Part shown: piece by piece, positions 7,496 to 14,110 of the stretch
Numbering within the stretch: position 1 is the first letter of the stretch
How the letters are laid out: every line of letters starts with the position of its first letter
Assembly: GCA_018824765.1 (NCBI GenBank)
Contig: JAHJFW010000059.1
Span: forward strand, 1-19,202
From: Patescibacteria group bacterium
Lineage (GTDB): Bacteria > Patescibacteriota > Patescibacteriia > 2-12-FULL-60-25
Direction: 5' to 3'
Length of the DNA stretch: 19,202 nucleotides
The notes under the pieces: generated by a model
Database searches by the model: none
Seen by the model: only the letters and a program-made list of their open reading frames with translations
Told to the model about the DNA's origin: nothing
Translations under genes and position numbers: made by a program

Positions 7496-7954
7496 CTACC
7501 GTGCGGATTCAATGGCCATCATCCAATGCTCAACGCGGGTATTTTCGGGGCCATCAAAATCATGCCAAATCTTTAAAAATTCATCAATCGGCATAATTCG
7601 TTTCCCGTCTTCAATTTCCGGATCCATCAAATAGATAAATTTTTCATCAATGTTGTAAACGACGGAATAATGGTCTTCGTCTTGCGACCACCATCCTACC
7701 ACCACCGGCGTATGTTTTGCTATTTGCTCGCGTATATCTTCAAGAGCAGCGTTATCTTTGGCCAGCGGATTTTCACCAATGGATTTTATTGCGTCAACCA
7801 TTTGCGCATGGTCTGTCCCGTAATCAGCCGAAGCCTTGCAGATATTGGTAAGCTCTTCTTCTGAAAAATCCCTGCCGTAATATTCCATCAGGATTTTTAA
7901 ACTTGCCGGGCCGCATAGGCCGGCTGATTGGCGGAAGGGATTGAGCTTGATCAT
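7496..7954 (-). CDS. Free-standing C39-like papain-fold cysteine protease
   Basis: A 152-residue protein that looks like a peptidase C39-family domain on its own. The active-site pattern is complete: Q9 (oxyanion hole) and C14 in QSAGLCGPASLKILMEYYG, H95 in DEDHYSVVYNID, and D111 in YLMDPE. In bacteriocin exporters this domain is fused to an ABC transporter and cuts double-glycine leaders; here there is no signal peptide, membrane segment or transporter, so the substrate is unknown and it is probably cytoplasmic. AGGCGGA just before the ATG is one of the few purine-rich ribosome binding sites in the window. It follows the zincin-like gene by 13 bases and precedes gltX by 21, so the three are probably co-transcribed. 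Family assignment is by motif. Confidence 0.82.
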   Translation of the reverse strand: MIKLNPFRQSAGLCGPASLKILMEYYGRDFSEEELTNICKASADYGTDHAQMVDAIKSIGENPLAKDNAALEDIREQIAKHTPVVVGWWSQDEDHYSVVYNIDEKFIYLMDPEIEDGKRIMPIDEFLKIWHDFDGPENTRVEHWMMAIESAR

Positions 7955-7967
7955 ATTCCGCCTATGT

Positions 7968-8528
7968 TTAGCCTCTTATAAAATCAGCCACGCCGTCTTT
8001 TCTTCTGGCCGCGCGTTCAGTTGCAATGGCGAAATCATGGGCGTCCAAATAAGACATGCCTTTTGCCATGCGCGCACGTTCCTCCATTTCGTGGATAAGT
8101 GTGTATTTCAACTCTTTTGGGTTGACTTTCAGGTCTATCCAAATGTTGTTTTTTGGGATGTAGCTGTAAATCAAGTCGTGCCCGCCTAATAGAAAATAAG
8201 GATCCAGTTTTTTGCGCACTTCGGCGCCGATAACGTAATTAAGGGTAATTGCGCCTTTTTGCTCACGGCTTTTGATTTCTACTTTTGCTCTTTTGGGTAC
8301 GGTCAAGGTTTTTTTAGCGTGTTCGCGTATCAATCTGAAAGGCTTGCCGCGCATCTTTTTTTCCAATTTTAGGAGCGAGATAAAAAGCGCTTTTTCATTT
8401 TTTAAATGTTTGTCAATCCATAATTCTCCAAGAGGAATAAAAGGATAATCGGCGTGCGTTCCAACCCCGCTGAAATCCGTATCAATGGTATTTCGTATTT
8501 TGCTCGCATCGACGATTTTAATCTTCAT
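7968..8528 (-). CDS. Zincin-like protein with an internally duplicated domain
   Basis: A 186-residue protein of unknown function. The C-terminal half (115-172) has IWIDLKVNPKEL, then HEMEER (H146, E147, E150) and GMSYLDAHDFA (H164), a layout like minimal HExxE-type zinc metalloproteases or related metal-binding proteins. The N-terminal half (23-73) repeats the same plan, GTHADYPFIPLGELWID then LKLEKKM and EHA, but without the HE pair, so only the second copy can bind metal. A basic strand-rich linker (75-113) separates them. No signal peptide or membrane helix is seen. It heads the minus-strand group with the C39-like protease and gltX. Peptidase activity is inference; the duplication is directly visible. 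It could equally be a toxin or a host-takeover protein of mobile origin. Confidence 0.7.
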   Translation of the reverse strand: MKIKIVDASKIRNTIDTDFSGVGTHADYPFIPLGELWIDKHLKNEKALFISLLKLEKKMRGKPFRLIREHAKKTLTVPKRAKVEIKSREQKGAITLNYVIGAEVRKKLDPYFLLGGHDLIYSYIPKNNIWIDLKVNPKELKYTLIHEMEERARMAKGMSYLDAHDFAIATERAARRKDGVADFIRG

Positions 8529-8636
8529 AACACGATGATGTTACGTGATTTTACCAAACTTGTCCACGGTGAATTTTGCGGTCGGGGTTGACAAGATGTG
8601 AAATATATGGGATTTTTGAAAACGCTTTGGTTAGTC

Positions 8637-8649
8637 TGTTCTTTGAAAA
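8637..8649 (+). promoter_or_regulatory. boxA-like antitermination sequence
   Basis: TGTTCTTTGAAAA is very close to the boxA element of rRNA leaders of Gram-positive bacteria (TGYTCTTTGAAAA-type) and of E. coli (TGCTCTTTAACA), where NusB and NusE (S10) bind the RNA. It lies 81 bases before the orphan gene's start codon on the coding strand. Function is inferred from the match and placement. Confidence 0.45.
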
Positions 8650-8694
8650 AGCTTTGTATTAAGTACGCAGCAGCAATCCCGCTGTTACGATAAA

Positions 8695-8722
8695 CCTCAG
8701 ATTGCGAATATTCGCAGGAGGA
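8695..8722 (+). promoter_or_regulatory. Canonical Shine-Dalgarno inside a predicted hairpin
   Basis: AGGAGGA (8716-8722) lies 7 bases before the GTG at 8730, an ideal ribosome binding site that decides the start. It is overlapped by a perfect 14-base palindrome, TGCGAATATTCGCA (8703-8716), and CCTC (8695-8698) can pair with GAGG (8718-8721). The combined hairpin would hide the ribosome binding site, so translation may be switchable. Confidence 0.55.
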
Positions 8723-8729
8723 ATAATCA

Positions 8730-9686
8730 GTGACAACAAACATTGCGGCCGAGCGCATCAGTGTAGCGCTGGAAAACATGAAGGCCTTGGAGAGCTTTGC
8801 GCGGAACAACCCGCAGGGCTTTTCAGTCATCCAAAGGAAAAAGACGGCTGAAAGGGTGATGGGCAGGCTCTTCGCCCAAGGGATGTCTGCACGGGCGCTT
8901 CTGATTCGCGCTTGTCTCTCGCCCTTCATGGAGAGCTTGATGGCGCTTCTGGCCCAGCGTTTCCGTGAGGATGGGCGATGGCAAGAGTATTTGGAGGGCG
9001 TGGTTTGCGCGCCTTTCAAGGTTTGGGAGGTTCGCGGAGGCGGCCTGCCGATTTCATACTTCGCGAGCGAAGTGCTGCCATACTCTGATCAGCTCGCGCT
9101 CTTCACAACCTTCAGGGACGAGCTGTGCAGCCCCGAACATCCGCTCTTCAACAGCTTTAGCGCTGATGAGTATTGGCTGGCCAAGGTCGGCCGATTCATC
9201 GAGTCTGGAGACTTCCGCCGCGCTTGGGATGAACTCAAGAAGGCGAAGAAGGGCATGCTCAAGCATGGGATCAGCGCGAAGGACGATGTTGACGGTCTGA
9301 CTTTCAACATGGATCCGTGCAACCGCTGTTTTCAAGCTTCGAACAAGTGCCTTGCAAGTCTGGTGGACAGGCTCTTCGAGGCGATGGTCAGCAAGGGCGA
9401 AGTGCAGCCGCTCACAGACAGTGACCGGCATCTCAAGGGAACCACCCGTGCAGTCCTTGTGTACAGCCTCAAACCGCAAAAGCCCCGCCAGTATACACTG
9501 AGGGCGCAAGTTGCGAGTTTGCATTTTGCGCTGTCATTCGGCGCGCAAGGTGACGCAGTCGGAGGCTACCACCTCGAGGAAACCGGAGCCAAGGTGATCA
9601 AGATCGCTGACTGGCTCTTTGAGCAAAAAAACGCCAAGCGCCGCCAGGCCTATGAGCGTTTGCTTGCCGCGACCGGCAAAGCTTAG
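8730..9686 (+). CDS. Orphan protein of unknown function with its own leader and terminator
   Basis: A 318-residue protein I do not recognise. It has no signal peptide or membrane segment and looks soluble and largely helical in the first 90 residues. Visible marks are a Cys cluster, C197, C200 and C207 (DPCNRCFQASNKC), which could bind metal; an Arg/Lys-rich helix near the C-terminus (KNAKRRQAYERLL); and a segment FASEVLPYSDQLALF (111-125). The GTG start is fixed by an ideal Shine-Dalgarno sequence. By hand count Lys is coded AAG 17 times and AAA 4 times, against roughly even use in the nearby dus gene, and the gene is visibly richer in G+C. It stands alone on the plus strand between minus-strand genes, with a boxA-like leader and a strong terminator. 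This suggests a separately regulated, possibly acquired gene. Confidence 0.8.
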   Translation: MTTNIAAERISVALENMKALESFARNNPQGFSVIQRKKTAERVMGRLFAQGMSARALLIRACLSPFMESLMALLAQRFREDGRWQEYLEGVVCAPFKVWEVRGGGLPISYFASEVLPYSDQLALFTTFRDELCSPEHPLFNSFSADEYWLAKVGRFIESGDFRRAWDELKKAKKGMLKHGISAKDDVDGLTFNMDPCNRCFQASNKCLASLVDRLFEAMVSKGEVQPLTDSDRHLKGTTRAVLVYSLKPQKPRQYTLRAQVASLHFALSFGAQGDAVGGYHLEETGAKVIKIADWLFEQKNAKRRQAYERLLAATGKA

Positions 9687-9690
9687 AACC

Positions 9691-9720
9691 TTAAACCGAT
9701 GGGCCTCTCCATCGGTTTTT
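9691..9720 (+). terminator. Intrinsic terminator of the orphan gene
   Basis: ACCGATGG (9695-9702) pairs with CCATCGGT (9709-9716) around the loop GCCTCT, followed by a run of T residues and preceded by A residues that extend the stem. It begins 5 bases after the TAG stop and is the clearest Rho-independent terminator in the window. Confidence 0.9.
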
Positions 9721-9721
9721 A

Positions 9722-9815
9722 AAATAACGAATGAGGGAAAAATTTACAATTATCAATTTTCAATTTCCAATGACGGAGAAGAGGAAAAACAAATTCACTG
9801 AGCCCTGAGCACTTC
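9722..9815. repeat. AT-rich spacer with repeat-like sequence
   Basis: Between the orphan gene's terminator and the convergent glycosyltransferase stop lies AT-rich sequence beginning ACGAATGAGGGAAAAAT, which echoes the ACGAATGA/GGGAA core of the repeats in the atp operon, then overlapping CAATTATCAATTTTCAATTT runs. It may be a decayed relative of that family. No gene is visible. Confidence 0.3.
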
Positions 9816-10580
9816 TTATTTCCCTCCCTTCCCCAAATGTTCCCGCAAAATTTCAATCGGAAAAACCACCACAGCGTTAAAAATCCTGCGCCAGCGCCCA
9901 GGCTGTTTGTATAGGCGCCAGAGCCATTCCAAGCCGCAGGCGCGTAAAAAAATCGGTGCACGTTTGATTTTTCCTGACCAGAAATCAAAGGCGCCGCCAA
10001 CTCCCATGAAGATTTTTACCGACGGAAGTTTGTCCATATTTTTAGCAATCCATTCTTCCTGTTTCGGATGGCCGAAGGCTACGAATAAGATATCAGGAGC
10101 TTCGGATTGGAGATCGCGCATCGTGGCATCCATTGTAGGATCGCCCTCACCGCTAGGGCTGATAAGGCCGCCTTGAATGGCGCTGATTTTCAAATTTGGA
10201 TATTTGTCGCGCATAATCCAAGACGATTTGTCTGCCGCGCCAGCTTGCCCGCCCAAGAAAACTATTTTTTGGTTTTTTCGTGCTGCGCGTTCCAGCAATA
10301 TTTCAGCCAGCTCGACTCCGCTTTGGCGTTGCGGCGAAGCGCCTTTTAGCCAACCCGCGAGTTGTAAGCCAAAGCCGTCGACAATTCGCAAGTCAGCGAT
10401 ATGCAAGGCCTGCCAATAACCCGCGTTGTATTTTGCTGTCAATAAAATTTCAGGGTTGGCGGTTACGATCCAAATATGCACTCCCCGTCCTTCGGAAACT
10501 TTAATCCTGTTGATTATTTCCTCGCGTCCAAATCCATGGATGACTAAACCAAAGCAATTAAAATTTGACAGGCGGTTCAT
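9816..10580 (-). CDS. WecG/TagA/CpsF-family glycosyltransferase
   Basis: Transfers a sugar (ManNAc or ManNAcA type in studied members) to an undecaprenyl-linked intermediate in surface polysaccharide or teichoic-acid-like synthesis. The 254-residue length matches the family. The signatures are TANPEILLTAK (40-50), ADLRIVDGFGL with the likely catalytic base D68, FLGGQAG, FVAFGHPKQEEW and the C-terminal GVGGAFDFWSGKIKRAP followed by GLEWLWRL. The ATG at 10580 is preferred over the upstream ATG at 10625, because the family normally begins just before the NCFGLVIHG strand and the longer form would run deep into thpR. The start overlaps the thpR stop by 23 bases, so the two are probably co-transcribed and coupled. 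The exact donor and acceptor cannot be read here. Confidence 0.88.
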   Translation of the reverse strand: MNRLSNFNCFGLVIHGFGREEIINRIKVSEGRGVHIWIVTANPEILLTAKYNAGYWQALHIADLRIVDGFGLQLAGWLKGASPQRQSGVELAEILLERAARKNQKIVFLGGQAGAADKSSWIMRDKYPNLKISAIQGGLISPSGEGDPTMDATMRDLQSEAPDILFVAFGHPKQEEWIAKNMDKLPSVKIFMGVGGAFDFWSGKIKRAPIFLRACGLEWLWRLYKQPGRWRRIFNAVVVFPIEILREHLGKGGK

Positions 10581-11103
10581 ACACAACTTTGTAATTAGCC
10601 CCATCCTGCGACGGAAGGCTTTCAATTAAACATATTTTGAACGGCTGTTGCCATTTTATTTCTTCGCATGGCGCATTCCAGCGCGGCAATAAGCGTCTTT
10701 TTTTTGCGCGCCCGATCGTTAAGTGTGGTATCCACGGTTTGCGGTCCATGGCCGGTGCGGCTACGGAAATCATATCTCGCATTCTGTCTACATACGATTC
10801 CCATTCTTTGGCAGGTTCTGCAGCGGCACGGGCTACCAAGTAGCGCGGATGTTTGCGAGGGAAAGTTTCAAAATCCTTAAAAATAAATCCGCCTTGTGGC
10901 GGACTGTCTACTGCCAAAGTCAACAAGTGCTTTAAAATCTCAATATTTTCCTCCTCTACTTGTCCTAAAAATGCCAAAGTAAAATGCCATTTTTCAGTTT
11001 CAATCGGTCTGAAATCCGAGGGCGTTGTTTGAATTTTAGTCCAAGCCCTTTGCAATTGTTCACAATTGTTTACAGGAACTTTTATTCCTATAAAAAGTCG
11101 CAT
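10558..11103 (-). CDS. thpR: RNA 2',3'-cyclic phosphodiesterase (2H phosphoesterase, LigT-like)
   Basis: A 181-residue cytoplasmic enzyme of the 2H family, which opens 2',3'-cyclic phosphates at RNA ends and was first described as a tRNA 2'-5' ligase. The start MRLFIGIKVP is typical, and both catalytic HxTx motifs are present: HFTL at 40-43 and HLTI at 126-129, the latter in WIPHLTIGRAK. Length is normal for the family. It has its own strong promoter that ends six bases before the ATG, so the message should be leaderless. The 3' end overlaps the downstream glycosyltransferase gene. It lies 99 bases after atpC on the same strand. The natural substrate in this organism is unknown. Confidence 0.92.
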   Translation of the reverse strand: MRLFIGIKVPVNNCEQLQRAWTKIQTTPSDFRPIETEKWHFTLAFLGQVEEENIEILKHLLTLAVDSPPQGGFIFKDFETFPRKHPRYLVARAAAEPAKEWESYVDRMRDMISVAAPAMDRKPWIPHLTIGRAKKRRLLPRWNAPCEEIKWQQPFKICLIESLPSQDGANYKVVYEPPVKF

Positions 11104-11108
11104 AATTC

Positions 11109-11136
11109 ATTATACCCCATTTCCAACTTTTGGCAA
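11109..11136 (-). promoter_or_regulatory. Leaderless promoter of thpR with inverted repeat at the -35
   Basis: On the minus strand, TTGCCA (11131-11136), a 16-base spacer and a perfect TATAAT (11109-11114) are followed by six bases and the ATG, so the start point is expected at the A of ATG. An inverted repeat (11124-11133 with 11137-11145, one bulge) covers the -35 and could be an operator. Confidence 0.75.
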
Positions 11137-11202
11137 CCAAAGTTGAATTTTGTGCGATAATGTCCTCTAAAAATGTGGGTTTTTGTTTAATGTACACCCT
11201 TT

Positions 11203-11661
11203 TTACTCTGCGCGGTCAATACCCGCGCCGATAACCGGCGGACGCTTGGTTTTGCGATGTTTTATAGCTACTTTATAGCGCGCAAGCTCGTGTTCGAGTT
11301 GTGCCGCAGCTGCCGCATAAGCCGCATCATCCGTTCTGGTCATTTCAGCCATTATTTTTTCAGCACGCGCCCTGGCTTCTTCCAGAACTTCCATATCGAG
11401 TTCATGTCCGCGCTCGGCTGAGTCAGCAAGGATGCGCGTACGCCCGCCTTCTTCAACCAGCAAAAATCCTCCTGCCACAGCCAGCTCTTCCTCCACTCCA
11501 TTTGCGACCACCCGTGCGATTCCCGGGACCAGGGCCGAAACAAGCGGCAAATGGTTTTGCAGTATCGTGATTTCGCCTTGCACCGTGGGCAAAGTGATTT
11601 GGTCAACCTCTTGCCGGTAAACTGAGCGCTCGGGCGTTATAAGTTCCAGAAAAAAAGCCAT
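11203..11661 (-). CDS. atpC: F1 ATP synthase epsilon subunit
   Basis: Epsilon is the small stalk subunit that ties gamma to the c-ring and can inhibit ATP hydrolysis. The 152 residues include the N-terminal beta-sandwich (FLELITPERSVYRQEVDQI, about 1-85, with GEITILQNHLPLVSAL) and a C-terminal helical hairpin rich in Ala, Glu and Arg (about 90-135), the inhibitory part. A basic tail (KHRKTKRPP) extends a little beyond the usual length. It starts 4 bases after the atpD stop and is the last gene of the atp operon. No convincing terminator follows; an A/T-flanked GGGT/ACCC pairing before thpR is weak. Confidence 0.95.
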   Translation of the reverse strand: MAFFLELITPERSVYRQEVDQITLPTVQGEITILQNHLPLVSALVPGIARVVANGVEEELAVAGGFLLVEEGGRTRILADSAERGHELDMEVLEEARARAEKIMAEMTRTDDAAYAAAAAQLEHELARYKVAIKHRKTKRPPVIGAGIDRAE

Positions 11662-11665
11662 AGCG

Positions 11666-13036
11666 CTAAGAATTCGCGACTTCGCTGATTTCGCCTTTCA
11701 TGTAAAAGGCTTGTTCAGGGACTTCGTCGAATTTACCGGCGAGAATCTCCTCAAATCCGCGCAAGTTGTCTTCCAGGCTCACGTATTTGCCGGTATTTCC
11801 CGTAAACACTTCGGCCACATGGAACGGCTGTGACAGGAATTTTTGGATTTTACGCGCGCGGCTGACGAGTTGCTTGTCTTCGTCGCTCAATTCTTCAATA
11901 CCTAAAATTGCAATGATGTCCTGCAAGTCTTTATAACGCTGTAGGACGCGTTGGACTCCGCGCGCAACATTATAGTGCCGTTCGCCTACGATCTGCGGAT
12001 CGAGGATCGTTGAAGAAGAATCAAGCGGGTCAACAGCTGGATAGATTCCGAGTTCTGCCAAGGATCGCGACAAGACCACGGTTGAGTCAAGGTGGGCAAA
12101 GGTAGTGGCTGGCGCCGGATCAGTCAGGTCGTCAGCCGGCACATACACGGCTTGGACGGATGTGATCGAACCTTGTTTGGTGGAGGTGATTCTTTCCTGC
12201 AGAGTGCCCATTTCTGTTGCAAGTGTCGGCTGGTAACCGACGGCTGACGGAATTCTGCCGAGCAAAGCCGAGACTTCCGAGCCGGCCTGCGTGAAGCGGA
12301 AAATGTTGTCAACGAAAAGCAAAACATCCTGTTTTTCCTCATCCCTGAAATATTCGGCCATTGTCAATCCTGTCAATCCAACGCGAGACCGCGCTCCGGG
12401 CGGCTCGTTCATCTGGCCGAAAACCAAAGTCGTTTTTTCCAAAACACCGGATTCTTTCATTTCGCGGTACAGGTCATTGCCTTCGCGCGACCTTTCTCCA
12501 ACGCCGGCGAAAACTGAAAATCCGCCGTGCTCGCTGGCGATATTGCGGATAAGTTCCATAATGATGACTGTTTTTCCGACGCCGGCTCCGCCAAACAGGC
12601 CGACCTTGCCTCCCTTTAAAAACGGGCAGATGAGGTCAATAACTTTAATGCCTGTTTCAAGCACTTCTGTTTTGGTTGACTGGTCTTTAAAGAGCGGCGG
12701 CTGGCGGTGGATGGGATAGGTTTTTTCGGTCTTTACCGGTTCAAGATTGTCGATAGGCAAGCCTGTAACGTCAAACATACGGCCGAGAGTTTCCCGTCCG
12801 ACCGGAACAGAGATCGGGGCTCCTGTGTTTTCAACCTCCATGCCGCGTTGAAGCCCGTCTGTCGAAGACATGGCAATCGTGCGCACATCCCCGCCGCCCA
12901 AGTGCTGGGAAACTTCCAAAACCAGGACCGTGTCCCCGGTTTTTATCTTGAGGGCGTTGTAGAGATCGGGCGGGTCGCCTTCGAATGAAACGTCAACGAC
13001 CGGACCGATGATTTGTGTGATTTTTCCTTTAGTCAT
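11666..13036 (-). CDS. atpD: F1 ATP synthase beta subunit
   Basis: The catalytic subunit of F1. The 456 residues show the N-terminal barrel (KITQIIGPVVDVSF), Walker A GGAGVGKT (149-156), catalytic Glu E181 in GVGERSREGNDLY, VLLFVDNIFRFTQAGSEVSALLGRIPSAVGYQPTL-type Walker B and DELSEED-equivalent ELSDEDK in the C-terminal domain. It is slightly short compared with the common 460-480 residues, with a trimmed C-terminus. It begins after a 153-base spacer that holds one copy of the intergenic repeat, and no Shine-Dalgarno sequence is seen. All catalytic residues that can be checked are present, so the enzyme should be functional. Confidence 0.98.
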   Translation of the reverse strand: MTKGKITQIIGPVVDVSFEGDPPDLYNALKIKTGDTVLVLEVSQHLGGGDVRTIAMSSTDGLQRGMEVENTGAPISVPVGRETLGRMFDVTGLPIDNLEPVKTEKTYPIHRQPPLFKDQSTKTEVLETGIKVIDLICPFLKGGKVGLFGGAGVGKTVIIMELIRNIASEHGGFSVFAGVGERSREGNDLYREMKESGVLEKTTLVFGQMNEPPGARSRVGLTGLTMAEYFRDEEKQDVLLFVDNIFRFTQAGSEVSALLGRIPSAVGYQPTLATEMGTLQERITSTKQGSITSVQAVYVPADDLTDPAPATTFAHLDSTVVLSRSLAELGIYPAVDPLDSSSTILDPQIVGERHYNVARGVQRVLQRYKDLQDIIAILGIEELSDEDKQLVSRARKIQKFLSQPFHVAEVFTGNTGKYVSLEDNLRGFEEILAGKFDEVPEQAFYMKGEISEVANS

Positions 13037-13080
13037 AGAGGTTAGAATCTGGAATTGAAATTATTGCTTATTGTTAGATA

Positions 13081-13162
13081 AAATCCGAATGACGAAATCC
13101 GAATGACTAATTTAGGAAATATTCCCTCATTCGTCATTAGTAATTAGTCATTAGTCATTCAT
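13081..13162 (+). repeat. Intergenic palindromic repeat, copy A (atpG-atpD gap)
   Basis: An 82-base AT-rich element with two AAATCCGAATGAC units at one end, a GGAAATATTCC centre and ATTAGTCATTAGTCATTC at the other end, so the outer arms (GAATGAC and GTCATTC) can pair. It matches copy B (14111-14192) in inverted orientation at 80 of 82 positions by hand alignment. It encodes nothing and lies between two co-transcribed genes. Confidence 0.92.
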
Positions 13163-13189
13163 AATTTAGTTATTGTTTATTTTCATATT

Positions 13190-14086
13190 TTATTCTATCG
13201 CGGCTTTACCTGCTGATATTTCTAAGATTTCCCGCGTAATGCCGGCTTGCCGCGCTTGGTTAAACGTGAAAGTCAGGTCATCAATCATTTGCGAGGCATT
13301 ACTTGTGGCGTTTTGCATTGCCAGCATGCGCGCGGAATGTTCGCTAGCGGCAGATTCAAGGAGCGCCTGGTAAATCTTGATGCCGACCAGCCGCGGTAAA
13401 AGTTGTTCCAAAATTTCCTTCGCATTCGGTTCGAACAAAATATTTGAGCTTTCACTCTCGCGTATTTCATCCTCATTCGACCCTGCGCCAGCCGGCAGCT
13501 TGTCTTCGGGAATGATGGGCAAGAGCTGTTCAACCGTCGGAATTTGCGAAATTGCGCTTTTGAAATCCGTGTATACGATAAACACGCGGTCAACCTTGCC
13601 GGCAATAAATTCATTGTGCACATATTGGCTGATCGGCTGGGCTTTTTCGAATGACGGTGCTTTGGCAATCGGTTCGAAAGAAGCCGCGATTTTATAACCT
13701 GCACGTTTGACAGCGCGGTCTGCGCGTTTTCCCAAAGTGACGACATTGATTTCACTTTCTGTGCGGCGTTGCAAAAATTCCAGCGCTTTTCGCAAAAGCT
13801 GGGCATTAAATCCGCCGCAGAGTCCGCGGTCTGACGCGACCACTATCGCCAAAATATTTTTGGAATCTTTGCGCCCGAACAAAAGCTGGTGCAAAAACGG
13901 ATCAATTCGCGCGCTGATTTCCTCAACAATATCCTTTAATGAATGGGAATATCCCCGCGAAGCCACTGCCATATGCACGGCTTTACGCATTTTTGCAGCC
14001 GAAACCAGTTCCATGGCTTTGGTGATTTTGCGCGTGTTGCCGACCGATCGGATTCGGCGCTTTATGAATAACGTGGAGACGGCCAT
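13190..14086 (-). CDS. atpG: F1 ATP synthase gamma subunit
   Basis: Gamma is the rotating central shaft that passes from the c-ring into the alpha-beta hexamer. The 298 residues have the N-terminal helix IRSVGNTRKITKAMELVSAAKMRKA and the C-terminal helix SEHSARMLAMQNATSNAS followed by LTFNQARQAGITREI; these two form the coiled-coil shaft. The middle Rossmann-like part carries VVASDRGLCGGFNAQLL. Length is a little above the usual 285-290. The gene is flanked on both sides by nearly identical, oppositely oriented copies of an 82-base repeat, an unusual arrangement for an ATP synthase gene. Confidence 0.96.
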   Translation of the reverse strand: MAVSTLFIKRRIRSVGNTRKITKAMELVSAAKMRKAVHMAVASRGYSHSLKDIVEEISARIDPFLHQLLFGRKDSKNILAIVVASDRGLCGGFNAQLLRKALEFLQRRTESEINVVTLGKRADRAVKRAGYKIAASFEPIAKAPSFEKAQPISQYVHNEFIAGKVDRVFIVYTDFKSAISQIPTVEQLLPIIPEDKLPAGAGSNEDEIRESESSNILFEPNAKEILEQLLPRLVGIKIYQALLESAASEHSARMLAMQNATSNASQMIDDLTFTFNQARQAGITREILEISAGKAAIE

Positions 14087-14110
14087 ATGGACTTTGCAGT
14101 GATTAAGGGT

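Larger units (their letters stand above)
8529..8729 (+). promoter_or_regulatory. Divergent intergenic region and long leader of the orphan gene
   Basis: This 201-base region separates the zincin-like gene from the orphan gene. A consensus -35, TTGACA (8588-8593), is present on the plus strand but no good -10 at the right spacing was found. The region then carries a boxA-like sequence, a CAGC/GCTG mini-hairpin (8670-8685 area) and the hairpin over the ribosome binding site, giving the orphan gene a leader probably longer than 80 bases, unlike any other gene here. Confidence 0.5.

Noticed and set aside
8525..9524. Minus-strand open frames of 164 and 156 codons opposite the orphan gene
   Set aside because: They mirror the G+C-rich codon pattern of the plus-strand gene, which has an ideal ribosome binding site and a terminator; they have no start signals of their own.
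10580..10625. Upstream ATG giving a 269-residue glycosyltransferase
   Set aside because: The extra 15 residues would be encoded entirely inside thpR and precede the normal N-terminal strand of the family; ATG at 10580 fits better.
11146..11202. Terminator after atpC
   Set aside because: Only a four-pair GGGT/ACCC stem with a long loop between A and T runs; too weak to call.
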